Origin: a virus
DNA length: 24,996 bases
Virus record (IMG/VR): IMGVR_UViG_3300006869_000099
Location: 1-24,996 of that record
Direction: 5' to 3' (one strand)
The translations under genes were made by a program, and so were the position numbers. Each line of letters opens with the position of its first letter. The first letter of the stretch is position 1. The notes under the pieces were generated by a model that was not told where the DNA came from, did not search any database, and saw only the letters and a list, made by a program, of their open reading frames with translations. Shown piece after piece: positions 13,587-21,665 of the stretch.

Positions 13587-14311
13587 ATATCCGTTGTAGT
13601 TGAGATTCCTTCCTCGATATTAGTGTAGTATGGATATGCCACTTTTAAATCCATAGGAAATAATTGGCGACACATAATCGCATCGTTTGGCCACATACCA
13701 ACACGTTTCACTTCTTGCAGCAACTTTTTAGCGAACGCAGGTTTTATTGCGTACGCACTGTTGCCAGCAAGTCCCATCGGTAAAGGAGGATCAGTCGGTT
13801 CGTCGATGATGGGTACTCGGTGAATGCCTTCCCCACACGATGCGACTAAATCATGGAACCTACGTCCCTTGCGAGTGTTACCTCTCGGGTCATTCAACCC
13901 AACTGCACCCCAATTTACATCATCGAAATTTGACTTGTCAAACTCTCGAATGAATCTTGCGTCGTGTTCAAGTATGACGATTGGTTCGTCTAACTCAACA
14001 CATTTTTTCCATAAGCGAAAATGACTCAGCGCACATGCTATAACTCGTTTCTGATCTTTCGCTTCGTACATCCTTTTGTAGAGTCCAGTAGAGAAGTCCA
14101 GACCTTCACCGCTGTGCGAAGTCGGCCAAGTCCAATCTACATCCCTACCGAAACATTCTACGGTATCATCGTATATAGTGTCTGGAACGGTTGCGCGAAA
14201 CGTGCTAGTGTCCCTAATCTCAGTGTATTGCGCAACTGTAGCGATACCGCGCACTGCTCTTGCTACAGAGTCGGGGTCGTCCAGTATAGTGATGACAAAT
14301 AATTTATTCAT
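13583..14311 (-). CDS. glycosyltransferase family 25-like
   Basis: The 242-residue protein starts KLFVITILDDPDSVARA and holds 'ACALSHFRLWKKCVELDEPIVILEHDARF' (about 92-120) with E-H-D at 115-117. The C-terminal part has 'GNSAYAIKPAFAKKLLQEV', the usual GT25 acceptor-side helix, and AYPYYTNIEEG. It carries an insertion at about 35-80 that the neighbouring GT25 copies lack. Four-base overlaps link it to both neighbours. Confidence 0.78.
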   Translation of the reverse strand: MNKLFVITILDDPDSVARAVRGIATVAQYTEIRDTSTFRATVPDTIYDDTVECFGRDVDWTWPTSHSGEGLDFSTGLYKRMYEAKDQKRVIACALSHFRLWKKCVELDEPIVILEHDARFIREFDKSNFDDVNWGAVGLNDPRGNTRKGRRFHDLVASCGEGIHRVPIIDEPTDPPLPMGLAGNSAYAIKPAFAKKLLQEVKRVGMWPNDAIMCRQLFPMDLKVAYPYYTNIEEGISTTTDI

Positions 14312-14802
14312 TTTTTCCTGAGTGCAACCAAACTATGCGCTTCCTCTACCACTTCATACCAGTCCAGTATCCTATTATACCTTTCTCTTTTTGGATTGTC
14401 AAGCGGACCCCAATCATGCACGAAAACAACAGAATCTTTTGTTATATTGTCAAGTATAGATTTTGCGCACCATTGCCTAGCACGTCCATCAATCAATACT
14501 ACATCCCATATTTCTTTTTGACTTTTCGGCCAATCAATATATTCTTTATATTCCTTGTATGTCGCTGGTTTAACCTTCTTACAAGGTATGAAAACTAATT
14601 TTACATGCGGCAACTTTTTTACTTGCTCGTTAACTTTATTGAACCATCTGCGATTGTACTCTAATGAGGTCAACTTCCTCACCCTTTCTGAGTAGTATAG
14701 TGTACTGTTGCCCGAACCATACTCCAACATATTAACATCTTTGTTGAGATATTTTTCTATAAGTTCTATCTCATTATCTTGCATCAAAGGTTTATTTTGC
14801 AT
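14308..14802 (-). CDS. class I SAM methyltransferase-like protein
   Basis: In this 164-residue protein 'VNMLEYGSGNSTLYYSERV' (about 23-41) is a methyltransferase motif I with the 'E-x-G-x-G-x-S' loop. SLEYNRRWFNKV follows with the acidic residue that would hold the ribose, and 'WDVVLIDGRARQWC' and VVFVHDWG follow as motifs for strands 4 and 5. The short C-terminus ends in LVALRKK. It is small for a free-standing methyltransferase. The substrate is probably a sugar or glycan, given its place between two GT25 genes. Confidence 0.7.
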   Translation of the reverse strand: MQNKPLMQDNEIELIEKYLNKDVNMLEYGSGNSTLYYSERVRKLTSLEYNRRWFNKVNEQVKKLPHVKLVFIPCKKVKPATYKEYKEYIDWPKSQKEIWDVVLIDGRARQWCAKSILDNITKDSVVFVHDWGPLDNPKRERYNRILDWYEVVEEAHSLVALRKK

Positions 14803-15475
14803 TAGAAGTGCCTAGATTAACCTTGTTATATTTGCAAACTGACGGTGCATAATATTGCATTTTGACATTATGAGAATTAATTATGTAGTCTGACTGCTCC
14901 AATCCATAATTTTGTACAGCAGCAATTAACTTTCTGGCGCCCGATGGTGTAATCACATAAGCAGCGGTTCCTGGTGTTAATTGCGCACCGTTGTACATAC
15001 ACATGCGGTGGTGTGTAAGTGGATAATCTTTAGGAAAATCTCTGATCTCGTGCGCGAGGGCAGGTTCAGGACGCCAACGAAACTTACCCGCCAAGGCACC
15101 CCAATCGAAAGCATAGTCCATACTCAAAAAACAAAAGTCTTTCGTACGATTAAGCAAAGCGAAATCGGGTGTAGAGCAAGCAATGACGTCGTGCTCGAAA
15201 AATGCCATTGGTTCGTCCTTCTGAATAACTTCGTTCCAGAAAGAAATATTATTCATGACGCATGCTTTTTTAGTGAAGAACTTTTTGCCTTCAAAGCAAC
15301 TCAGACGACCGTTGGGTAGAATATTAAATGCGTGTTTACCCGACTGTACAGTCTCCGCTGTATACCCAGGAGTCAACTGCACTTCCCAACCAAACTTACT
15401 TAAAGATGATTCCGCTTCTTCCGCTTGCTTGATCGAAGCATCATGATTTTTAAGGTAGATTATTCTCCCTTTCAC
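14792..15475 (-). CDS. divergent glycosyltransferase family 25-like
   Basis: The 227-residue protein begins KGRIIYLKNHDASIKQAEE and has 'CVMNNISFWNEVIQKDEPMAFFEHDVIA' (about 72-99) with E-H-D at 94-96. 'GTAAYVITPSGARKLIAAV' is the usual GT25 C-terminal helix. It is more distant from the other copies: the S-H-x-x-L-W motif is N-I-S-F-W here. It overlaps the methyltransferase gene downstream by 11 bases and the unknown gene upstream by 26 bases. Confidence 0.72.
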   Translation of the reverse strand: MKGRIIYLKNHDASIKQAEEAESSLSKFGWEVQLTPGYTAETVQSGKHAFNILPNGRLSCFEGKKFFTKKACVMNNISFWNEVIQKDEPMAFFEHDVIACSTPDFALLNRTKDFCFLSMDYAFDWGALAGKFRWRPEPALAHEIRDFPKDYPLTHHRMCMYNGAQLTPGTAAYVITPSGARKLIAAVQNYGLEQSDYIINSHNVKMQYYAPSVCKYNKVNLGTSNAK

Positions 15476-15803
15476 TGCGCACCCTCAACTTTTCTTTAAT
15501 AACAGTGTCTCGTTCTTTTTCCCACCAATCATCATCATAGTTATTTTTATATTGGCGCAGTTTAGCGTCCATCTTCTTTGCCATTTGGTATGCCTCTTCT
15601 AGCATATCTAAAACAGCATCGTAGTGTTCGCTCTCTTTTAAATCTTCAAACAGGATATCATAGATCTCACGGTGTACTTCGCAAATAGTTCTACCGAACT
15701 TTGGATTGTAGTGAGCATTACTGATACTGCCACTGCCTTTTTTATTTGCTTCTTTATCTACATTACTGAAATTAAAAAATGGATTATCGTCCCAATCTTT
15801 CAT
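15450..15803 (-). CDS. helical protein, function unknown
   Basis: The 117-residue product starts MKDWDDNPFFNFSN and is followed by a long helical, charged stretch (EVHREIYDILFEDLKE, then VLDMLEEAYQMAKKMDAKLRQYKNNY). The end, rich in Glu, Lys and Arg, is probably helical too. No motif is recognised. It overlaps the methyltransferase upstream (ATGA) and shares 26 bases with the GT25 gene downstream. A scaffold or regulatory role in the cassette is possible, but nothing in the sequence proves it. Confidence 0.6.
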   Translation of the reverse strand: MKDWDDNPFFNFSNVDKEANKKGSGSISNAHYNPKFGRTICEVHREIYDILFEDLKESEHYDAVLDMLEEAYQMAKKMDAKLRQYKNNYDDDWWEKERDTVIKEKLRVRSERENNLP

Positions 15804-16408
15804 AGTCGTACCACCACTTGATTATTCCCGTATTTCTCTAGAGTCAAAAAATTGTCGCTCGCCCATTTATTAACTGCTTTCTTGACTCCACCTTTATCTC
15901 CGTCACGACCCCACTTATAGTCATCGCCGATGATAACACCACCAGTCTTGACAACTTTTAATGCATTACAAAAATCGCTGTATGCTCCAGTGTATGAATG
16001 GTCACCGTCAATATAGATCCAATCTAAAAACGGTGCGTCGAATTGGTCAAACCAATCGGTTGAATTCATACGGCAAATTTCTACGTTAGGCAATTTGCCA
16101 TATTCTTTATTAACTTTTTCTGCAATATCGTCATAGTATTTGGTGAAAGTGACTTTATCAGCGCCACCTGTAATTTTAGAATACTTGTTATAGTAAGTTT
16201 CCTCACTAAAAGTTTCATCACCTGCCTCAATAGCAGGTTGGTATCCAGTAACTGCCCAAGGATCTACCAAATACAGTTTCTTGGGGTTGCGTTTAATAAA
16301 CTGCTTGGAAGAACTTCCCATCCAAACGCCGATCTCAGCACCCACCGAACCTTCTTTTACAAAGTGCATGATATTGTGCGAATCGTCGTTATCAGTTAAT
16401 GCCATCAT
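15800..16408 (-). CDS. class I SAM methyltransferase (Methyltransf_24-like)
   Basis: The 202-residue protein has 'GSVGAEIGVWMGSSSKQF' (motif I, about 20-37), LYLVDPWA (motif II acid), LDWIYIDGDHSYTGAYSDF (motif of strand 4 with the D-x-D-H pattern) and VVKTGGVIIGDDYKW. These are hallmarks of the Methyltransf_24 family, found in sugar O-methyltransferases and some antibiotic pathways. The D-G-D-H set could hold a metal ion. The likely target is a sugar hydroxyl in the same glycan. Both ends overlap neighbours by four bases. Confidence 0.82.
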   Translation of the reverse strand: MMALTDNDDSHNIMHFVKEGSVGAEIGVWMGSSSKQFIKRNPKKLYLVDPWAVTGYQPAIEAGDETFSEETYYNKYSKITGGADKVTFTKYYDDIAEKVNKEYGKLPNVEICRMNSTDWFDQFDAPFLDWIYIDGDHSYTGAYSDFCNALKVVKTGGVIIGDDYKWGRDGDKGGVKKAVNKWASDNFLTLEKYGNNQVVVRL

Positions 16409-17121
16409 AATTTTTCTGCCCAGTAATTTTTGGTGGGACCTGTGTCGAAATCATATCCCCAAGTATCTATATCATCCTTGTACCAATCGGCAACGATTTG
16501 TATTGTCTTATCGTTGTACATATCCATGTACGTGCCTTCGTTCAACCCTGTGACGTTCCTCGCGCGATCCATTTTCAATATACCGAAATATTTCTCGAGG
16601 TCGCTATTTAAATTCTCAAATCTAATTATATCGCAACGAATATTGCCTTCCGAATCGCTGACATGTTCTTTAGCAGGAAACCATCCTCGTATAGCACGAT
16701 GCCACATGTACTCTACGTTGCCCCACTCGTGCCGTTCTTCTAGGAAATCCTCAAACGAATCCAACTTAAATTTTCCGACAGGGTCTTTACCTTCTACGAA
16801 CGTAGTCTTGCGCGCGAAGAAATATCTGGATACCACTCTGTCCCATGGGTTACGAATCACAGCGAAAGAATCCATTGTGTTTCTAAGCGAAGGGTGAATA
16901 TCGCGCCAACGACAGTGACCAACACCGATCTGGGCGCGAGTAGGATTGGGACCAGTCTTTTCTACCTTTATCATGTGCTGAACAAGACCGTCATAGTATT
17001 CCTTGTTCTTTAGATCTTCAACTGAGTCCACGTGATGAATGCGGTTCTCTAAATTAGGACTGCGTCTAATCGTCATACCCGCACACTTTGGGATATGCAC
17101 AAATATTTTTTTATCTATCAT
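16405..17121 (-). CDS. sulfotransferase (Sulfotransfer_2-like)
   Basis: From the ATG at 17121 the product has 238 residues. 'KIFVHIPKCAGMTI' is the 5'-phosphosulfate loop and 'FAVIRNPWDRVVSRYFF' the 3'-phosphate loop of PAPS-dependent sulfotransferases (HNK-1/heparan type). The family moves sulfate from PAPS to a sugar hydroxyl or amine. The ATG at 17121 is chosen because it gives a 4-base ATGA overlap with the upstream stop; an ATG two codons earlier (17127) is possible. It implies a sulfated glycan, with PAPS supplied by the host. The call is firm, the acceptor unknown. Confidence 0.85.
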   Translation of the reverse strand: MIDKKIFVHIPKCAGMTIRRSPNLENRIHHVDSVEDLKNKEYYDGLVQHMIKVEKTGPNPTRAQIGVGHCRWRDIHPSLRNTMDSFAVIRNPWDRVVSRYFFARKTTFVEGKDPVGKFKLDSFEDFLEERHEWGNVEYMWHRAIRGWFPAKEHVSDSEGNIRCDIIRFENLNSDLEKYFGILKMDRARNVTGLNEGTYMDMYNDKTIQIVADWYKDDIDTWGYDFDTGPTKNYWAEKL

Positions 17122-17849
17122 CCACATAATATGTGATGCTTAGGTTCCCAACCAAATTCCTTTAATACGGAAGGGTCGGCGCAAGTAATCGTTCGTTCGC
17201 CAGTTACTTTGCGGATTGGCAAATTGTTATCTGGCCAAACTTTATCTGCGAGTTGTTTAACTGTCACAGGATCACCAGTGCCGACATCTATTGCGACAAG
17301 GTGTTTCATGTCTTGAAAATTTTGTATACAAACGTCTATAGCACTGCAAACATCTTCAACATGAGTCCAATCTCTGACGTGATCAGTAATATACTCGACT
17401 TCGCGCTTTAGCAACTTATCGTATAGCATATCGGTACGACTGTTTGGACCATACACTGTGTGGAATCTTAGACCGAGCGCATCGGGTGGCGCGATACATT
17501 CCATAAACCATTTGGTACTGGCGTATGGCGACAACCACCACTCATATATCGAAGAAGAGGAAGCATAGATAATTGGAATACGTGCTTCTTCACACTGCTT
17601 GAATATTAATTGTGATGCTTTTACATTGACGTCCCAGTATTCTGTAGGGATCTCGTGCGAACGACGAACACCTGCGAGTGCCGCAAGATGCACGACCATG
17701 TCGTAGTCAAACGCACTCAGTTTCATATCAAAGTTTCGGATGTCACCATCATATTCAAAAATGTCATACTTGTCTTTGTATAACTTTAGGAAATTGTTCC
17801 CGATGAATCCTGGGCGATAACCTCTTGTGCCAGTCAATAATATATTCAT
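17118..17849 (-). CDS. NAD(P)-dependent epimerase/dehydratase (extended SDR)
   Basis: The 243-residue protein starts with MNILLTGTRGYRPGFIG, a variant of the G-x-x-G-x-x-G dinucleotide loop. D34 begins the acidic strand end. VVHLAALAGV, YASSSSIYEW and the catalytic pair Y109-x3-K113 (SPYASTKW) follow, then LRFHTVYGPN and the DWTHVEDV segment of sugar epimerases. Such enzymes convert nucleotide sugars (for example UDP-glucose/galactose). It is short for the class (usually 300 or more), lacking part of the C-terminal domain, yet is intact in frame. It probably supplies a special nucleotide sugar to the transferases. Confidence 0.88.
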   Translation of the reverse strand: MNILLTGTRGYRPGFIGNNFLKLYKDKYDIFEYDGDIRNFDMKLSAFDYDMVVHLAALAGVRRSHEIPTEYWDVNVKASQLIFKQCEEARIPIIYASSSSIYEWWLSPYASTKWFMECIAPPDALGLRFHTVYGPNSRTDMLYDKLLKREVEYITDHVRDWTHVEDVCSAIDVCIQNFQDMKHLVAIDVGTGDPVTVKQLADKVWPDNNLPIRKVTGERTITCADPSVLKEFGWEPKHHILCG

Positions 17850-18643
17850 ATTTGTTCCATCAACTTTTCAACGTTCTCGCCCTTTTCTGGCATCTTATCT
17901 TTTAAGTGAAAATGGACAAACTCGCATTTTTTTATGTTGTCTCCCCAAAAGCAACCAAAGAGTCCGTTATATTTCCAGTCAAGATACTTAGTCGGGATAC
18001 CCTCTTTCTTCAACCAATAGTTGAGTAGAGTTTGATCAGTCGACCACTTGTAATACCCGACTCCGTCTACCATATCTTGAAACTCAGGACGTTCTAAAAA
18101 CTGGCGAGGAGTTTGCCCTTTGAGGTATGGTTTCATCGCCCGAGTGTTTATCAGCATCAAACCCATATTAAAAAATTCTAGACCGCATGCATCATGGTAT
18201 CGCCAACCCTTTATCCTATTAGAGACATGACCATACTGCATATGCGAATATTCTTTAAGTTTTACCATGTGTTGAGCATTAGAGGGCATATCGCATTCAG
18301 CAACACCACCGAACGCGAATGTAGGTTCTATCTCTTCAAATATGTTAGAAGCATCGGGGCGGATGTACATATCTGCGTCAAGAATAAGAATTTGATCATA
18401 GTCATCTATCAACTCAAACGCATTCTCTTTTTCAAAGATAGGCAGGTATCCTAGTTCTTTCCAACCGCCACACTTACCTTCTCGTTGCGTACGGAAAACA
18501 TCAGGAACAATGCGTAGTTTAGGTTGAGTTTGTAAAATATGCTCTGCGCCAATTTTTTCAGCGTATTGCTTGACTGATTCTATGCAGTGATCGTACAGTC
18601 TAGACTTCTTACCGACATAAACTTGATAAATTAATCTTTTCAT
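17846..18643 (-). CDS. GT8-like glycosyltransferase (copy A of a tandem pair)
   Basis: The 265-residue protein opens MKRLIYQVYVGKKSRLYDHC and has the D-A-D motif (89-91) in 'YDQILILDADMYI', a 'FFNMGLMLIN' segment and STDQTLLNYW, which stand in the order found in GT8-like enzymes. The C-terminus has HFHLKDKMP, where the His would complete the metal site. It is clearly related along its whole length to the next gene (both have IYQV, VKxYAxKIGA, TQPKL, KEN, WKxN-LFG). A duplicated gene with separate donor or acceptor choice is the simplest reading. Confidence 0.78.
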   Translation of the reverse strand: MKRLIYQVYVGKKSRLYDHCIESVKQYAEKIGAEHILQTQPKLRIVPDVFRTQREGKCGGWKELGYLPIFEKENAFELIDDYDQILILDADMYIRPDASNIFEEIEPTFAFGGVAECDMPSNAQHMVKLKEYSHMQYGHVSNRIKGWRYHDACGLEFFNMGLMLINTRAMKPYLKGQTPRQFLERPEFQDMVDGVGYYKWSTDQTLLNYWLKKEGIPTKYLDWKYNGLFGCFWGDNIKKCEFVHFHLKDKMPEKGENVEKLMEQI

Positions 18644-19443
18644 ATTGTAGCAATCGCCCCTGCTAATTCATCAATGTTCTCACCGTTATTCGGTAACTTA
18701 TGGCGCATGAAGAAGTGGACAAAATGCGCCTCAGCGATCTTTCCCTGTTGTAGTGCACCAAACAATGCGTTAAACTTCCAATCTACATGCTGAATACTTA
18801 GGTCGTCTTTTCTTGCCCAATAATTCAAAGTGATCTGATCGGTCTGCCAACGGAAAGCACCGATGCCGTCAATAAAATCGCGGAAGTAAGAACGTTGCAT
18901 AAACTGCTTTGGCGTGGTGTTACCCAGCACCTCCAACATCTTTTTACAGTTATACACAATCATCCCAGAGTTAAAGAACTCGCCGCCATGGGGGTGATCA
19001 AAATCCCAGTCAAACTGTTTACATACTGAGTTTGTCAACTGCTCGCGCGAGTACTTGTTAATCTGCTGGGAGTATCTTTGGTTTACTGGTAGTTCGCGCT
19101 CAAATTGAGCAGCGAAGTGATAATCGGTACTGATGTCAGCGAATACATCGGGTGCATCAGGTTTGATAAAAATATCTGCGTCGATAACCGCAACTTGATC
19201 GAAATCTTTAAAGTATTCAAAGACGTTCTCCTTTTCAAATATCGGTAAGAACCCGCCATACTTTTCGTATGACTCTTTACTACGTTGCCCTGTAAACGGA
19301 TCAGGTTTGATCCATAACTTTGGTTGAGTTTGTACAATGTGGTCTGCGCCGATTTTATCAGCATATTCTTTGACGCTCGCCACGCAGTATTTGTACAACT
19401 TAGACTGTGGTCCAACTGCTACTTGATAAATTGCTCGCTTCAT
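18640..19443 (-). CDS. GT8-like glycosyltransferase (copy B of a tandem pair)
   Basis: The 267-residue product is a full-length paralogue of the 17846 gene. It begins MKRAIYQVAVGPQSKLYKYC, holds D-A-D at 88-90 in VAVIDADIFI, then FFNSGMIVYN, TDQITLNYW and WKFNALFG, and ends with a HFFMRHKLPNNGEN segment. Copy B is a little longer at the C-terminus (LAGAIATI). The overlap with both neighbours is four bases. The mismatch in the middle (loop at 50-65) may set substrate choice. Confidence 0.78.
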   Translation of the reverse strand: MKRAIYQVAVGPQSKLYKYCVASVKEYADKIGADHIVQTQPKLWIKPDPFTGQRSKESYEKYGGFLPIFEKENVFEYFKDFDQVAVIDADIFIKPDAPDVFADISTDYHFAAQFERELPVNQRYSQQINKYSREQLTNSVCKQFDWDFDHPHGGEFFNSGMIVYNCKKMLEVLGNTTPKQFMQRSYFRDFIDGIGAFRWQTDQITLNYWARKDDLSIQHVDWKFNALFGALQQGKIAEAHFVHFFMRHKLPNNGENIDELAGAIATI

Positions 19444-20027
19444 GTGTTATGTTCCGCAGATGTACCAACGTCATAGTTTACTACCTGAAAGCAAGATGCA
19501 AACTGCAAGTGGTAATCATTGAAATCCTTCTCTTTAGTTTTTAACATTATCTTTGCAGTCTTATGTAGGTGTCCATCAACGTTCTCATCTATGGGTTTAG
19601 AAATTGCCCAATCGCGAAGTATACTGGCGCCTGTCCTATTAACATAGTATCCGGATCCTGGAGAGACTACTTCTCTCTTACCTTGCCATGCATTGTCGTT
19701 GCGAGGAAACGTGGAAAAGAATCCTATAGGATCTTTAAATTTAGGAAGTTCTTTATACGGATACGTGTCGTGCTCAATAATACACGTTGGTTCTGTAACT
19801 TGCTTCCATAAATTGTAATGACTATACCATATCGCTTTTTCAATTGGTGTAAACTTGTTGCCATTGAACTTACATTCTGCGAAAGGTAATTCGTCACCAA
19901 GAGTATCAGGTACGATTCCTTCTTTCTTAGTTATATTGTACCCTAATTTTCGCCATCTGTCAAGACATATTTTAGAATAATAATCAGACTTCTGATCGCC
20001 AGAAACGACGATCATCCAGATGTTCAT
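19440..20027 (-). CDS. short GT25-like glycosyltransferase
   Basis: The 195-residue protein starts MNIWMIVVSGDQKSDYYSKIC and has 'IEKAIWYSHYNLWKQVTEPTCIIEHDTYP' (about 62-90) with E-H-D at 85-87. 'GSGYYVNRTGASILRDW' is the C-terminal helix. It is about 30-60 residues shorter than the other copies and lacks the final 'YYPWP' part. The S-H-x-x-L-W and E-H-D features make it a diverged GT25 member. It comes directly after the carbamoyltransferase. Confidence 0.7.
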   Translation of the reverse strand: MNIWMIVVSGDQKSDYYSKICLDRWRKLGYNITKKEGIVPDTLGDELPFAECKFNGNKFTPIEKAIWYSHYNLWKQVTEPTCIIEHDTYPYKELPKFKDPIGFFSTFPRNDNAWQGKREVVSPGSGYYVNRTGASILRDWAISKPIDENVDGHLHKTAKIMLKTKEKDFNDYHLQFASCFQVVNYDVGTSAEHNT

Positions 20028-21649
20028 GAAGTGAAGACTTTAACATTATACATATCTTCGAACGCAGTTGCTTGATCCCTATTGTTAACCATAGGTTTGC
20101 CTCTGATATTCAAAGAAGTGTTTAGTAGCATAGGCACGCCAGTGCGATCGTAATAGCACTCGAGTATCTTACGCAGTGCAGATTGAGAGTCTTTGTGTAC
20201 TAACTGTACTCGACCAGAACCATCTACGTGAGTCACCGACCCATAGTCGTGTTTCGCCTGAGCACTAAATTGCATCCACCGATTGGTGTAACCTTCAAAG
20301 TAATCGTCGACGTGCTCCTCTAGAATCGCAGGAGCGAAAGGTCTGTAGAGTTGCCTCTGTTTAATATTATTGACAGTATCCTTTACATCATATCTCACGT
20401 CGCCGAGCAGAGAGCGATTGCCATATGCTCTATAAGAAAATTCTGCGGGTCCGTTCGCAACACCACAAACTTTTTTCTTTAGCAGGTAATCAACAACCAT
20501 CTCTGGGTCTAACCAACCTTCAATCTCATATCCAAGGTATGGGTGTTCCCAATTGATCCTATCAGCGCCAGTTTCTTTCATGTAGAAATAAGCAGCTGCA
20601 CCAAGAGATCCGCCACCGTCTCCTGGGTTCACATCGATCCAGACATCATCGAATAGTTCTCGGATCCGATTATTTGCCATAATATTTTGAGCAACACCGC
20701 CACTGTAGCAAAGTTTGTTTCCGTACTTTCTTGCTTTGGCAGCAAATTCATATATGACTTCTTCCGTCATCCTTTGCAGTGAGGCAGCAGCATCTTTTTC
20801 GTTTTTGGTTTCGCGCAACAGGAAATCAATAATTTTTGATAGGAATAATGTTTTTATCCTGTATTTTTCTTGCCAAGGGACATTCTCAAACCCATCTTGA
20901 TCTTCCAAAGTCCAAGAGGGAACGCACTTATACATCTCAAATGCTTTTTCCCAATGAGTTGGTTCGCCATAGCAAGATAAACCCATGACAACATATTCGT
21001 CATCATTAGATCTCAATCCTGGCATTTTATCGGTAAAATTGGCGTACAAGTAACCAACTGATCTGGGGAAATTAGTTTCTTCTACTAGTTCTAAATCGTG
21101 GTTATAAGTTGCCGAAGATCTCATCTCGCCGACACCATCGATCACTAGCATCACACATTCTTCTTTCGCGAAACTTTTTGGTCTAGTTGCAAAAGCAGCT
21201 GACGCATGCGCGCGATGATGCTCGCATGCTGTTACTATATCACCCCTCTCCGCTGGGTGTTGACCCCACCACTTCCTATTAGGTCGTTTTCCCATTTTGC
21301 GCGCAAGGGCGAGTTCGTATTGTAACTCACTATTTTTTTCATGATGTTCGGGAAGTTCGCTCCAAGGGAGATCTTCTTTCCCGCGCAGTTCAGAAAAAGC
21401 ATCAGCTGAAGGAGTAAGGAAGTCGGTTCTAAATTTTAATCTGTATGCCCAATCATCATTGGTGTATAAACTGGTATTTGGATATCTGGTCGACCATTCC
21501 TTCAGAAATTCTTTAGACATGACTGCATCATGTTTCTTACCAGAAAATCTTTCATACATACTAGCAAATTTTATATCACCGTTTTCATCGATGATTGTAA
21601 TACCAGCATCATGGAGCATCTCGCCCCCAACACCCATATAATGTTTCAT
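20024..21649 (-). CDS. O-carbamoyltransferase (NodU/TobZ/CmcH family)
   Basis: The 541-residue protein has both domains of the family. The Kae1-like N-terminal domain contains EHHRAHASAAF (143-153, with H144 and H148 for metal), DGVGE (171-175), and 'LCYSGGVAQNIMANNRI' with 'GDGGGSLGAAA' further on. The YrdC-like C-terminal domain contains 'GPAEFSYRAYGNRSLLGD' (400-417) and 'RQLYRPFAPAILEEH'. Family members use carbamoyl phosphate and ATP to carbamoylate a hydroxyl on a sugar or antibiotic. Length fits the full enzyme. It leads the glycan genes of the operon. The target is probably a sugar; a modified base cannot be ruled out. Confidence 0.92.
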   Translation of the reverse strand: MKHYMGVGGEMLHDAGITIIDENGDIKFASMYERFSGKKHDAVMSKEFLKEWSTRYPNTSLYTNDDWAYRLKFRTDFLTPSADAFSELRGKEDLPWSELPEHHEKNSELQYELALARKMGKRPNRKWWGQHPAERGDIVTACEHHRAHASAAFATRPKSFAKEECVMLVIDGVGEMRSSATYNHDLELVEETNFPRSVGYLYANFTDKMPGLRSNDDEYVVMGLSCYGEPTHWEKAFEMYKCVPSWTLEDQDGFENVPWQEKYRIKTLFLSKIIDFLLRETKNEKDAAASLQRMTEEVIYEFAAKARKYGNKLCYSGGVAQNIMANNRIRELFDDVWIDVNPGDGGGSLGAAAYFYMKETGADRINWEHPYLGYEIEGWLDPEMVVDYLLKKKVCGVANGPAEFSYRAYGNRSLLGDVRYDVKDTVNNIKQRQLYRPFAPAILEEHVDDYFEGYTNRWMQFSAQAKHDYGSVTHVDGSGRVQLVHKDSQSALRKILECYYDRTGVPMLLNTSLNIRGKPMVNNRDQATAFEDMYNVKVFTS

Positions 21650-21665
21650 AACAAAGTTTTTTTCC

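Noticed and set aside
16430-16897. 155-codon plus-strand frame
   Set aside because: Antisense to the sulfotransferase gene, whose PAPS motifs are clear; no own signals.
20024-21649. Carbamoyltransferase as a DNA base-modifying enzyme
   Set aside because: Possible in principle, but there is no thymidylate/dCMP hydroxymethylase or other base-modifying gene in view, while many sugar enzymes lie around it. A sugar target is more economical.
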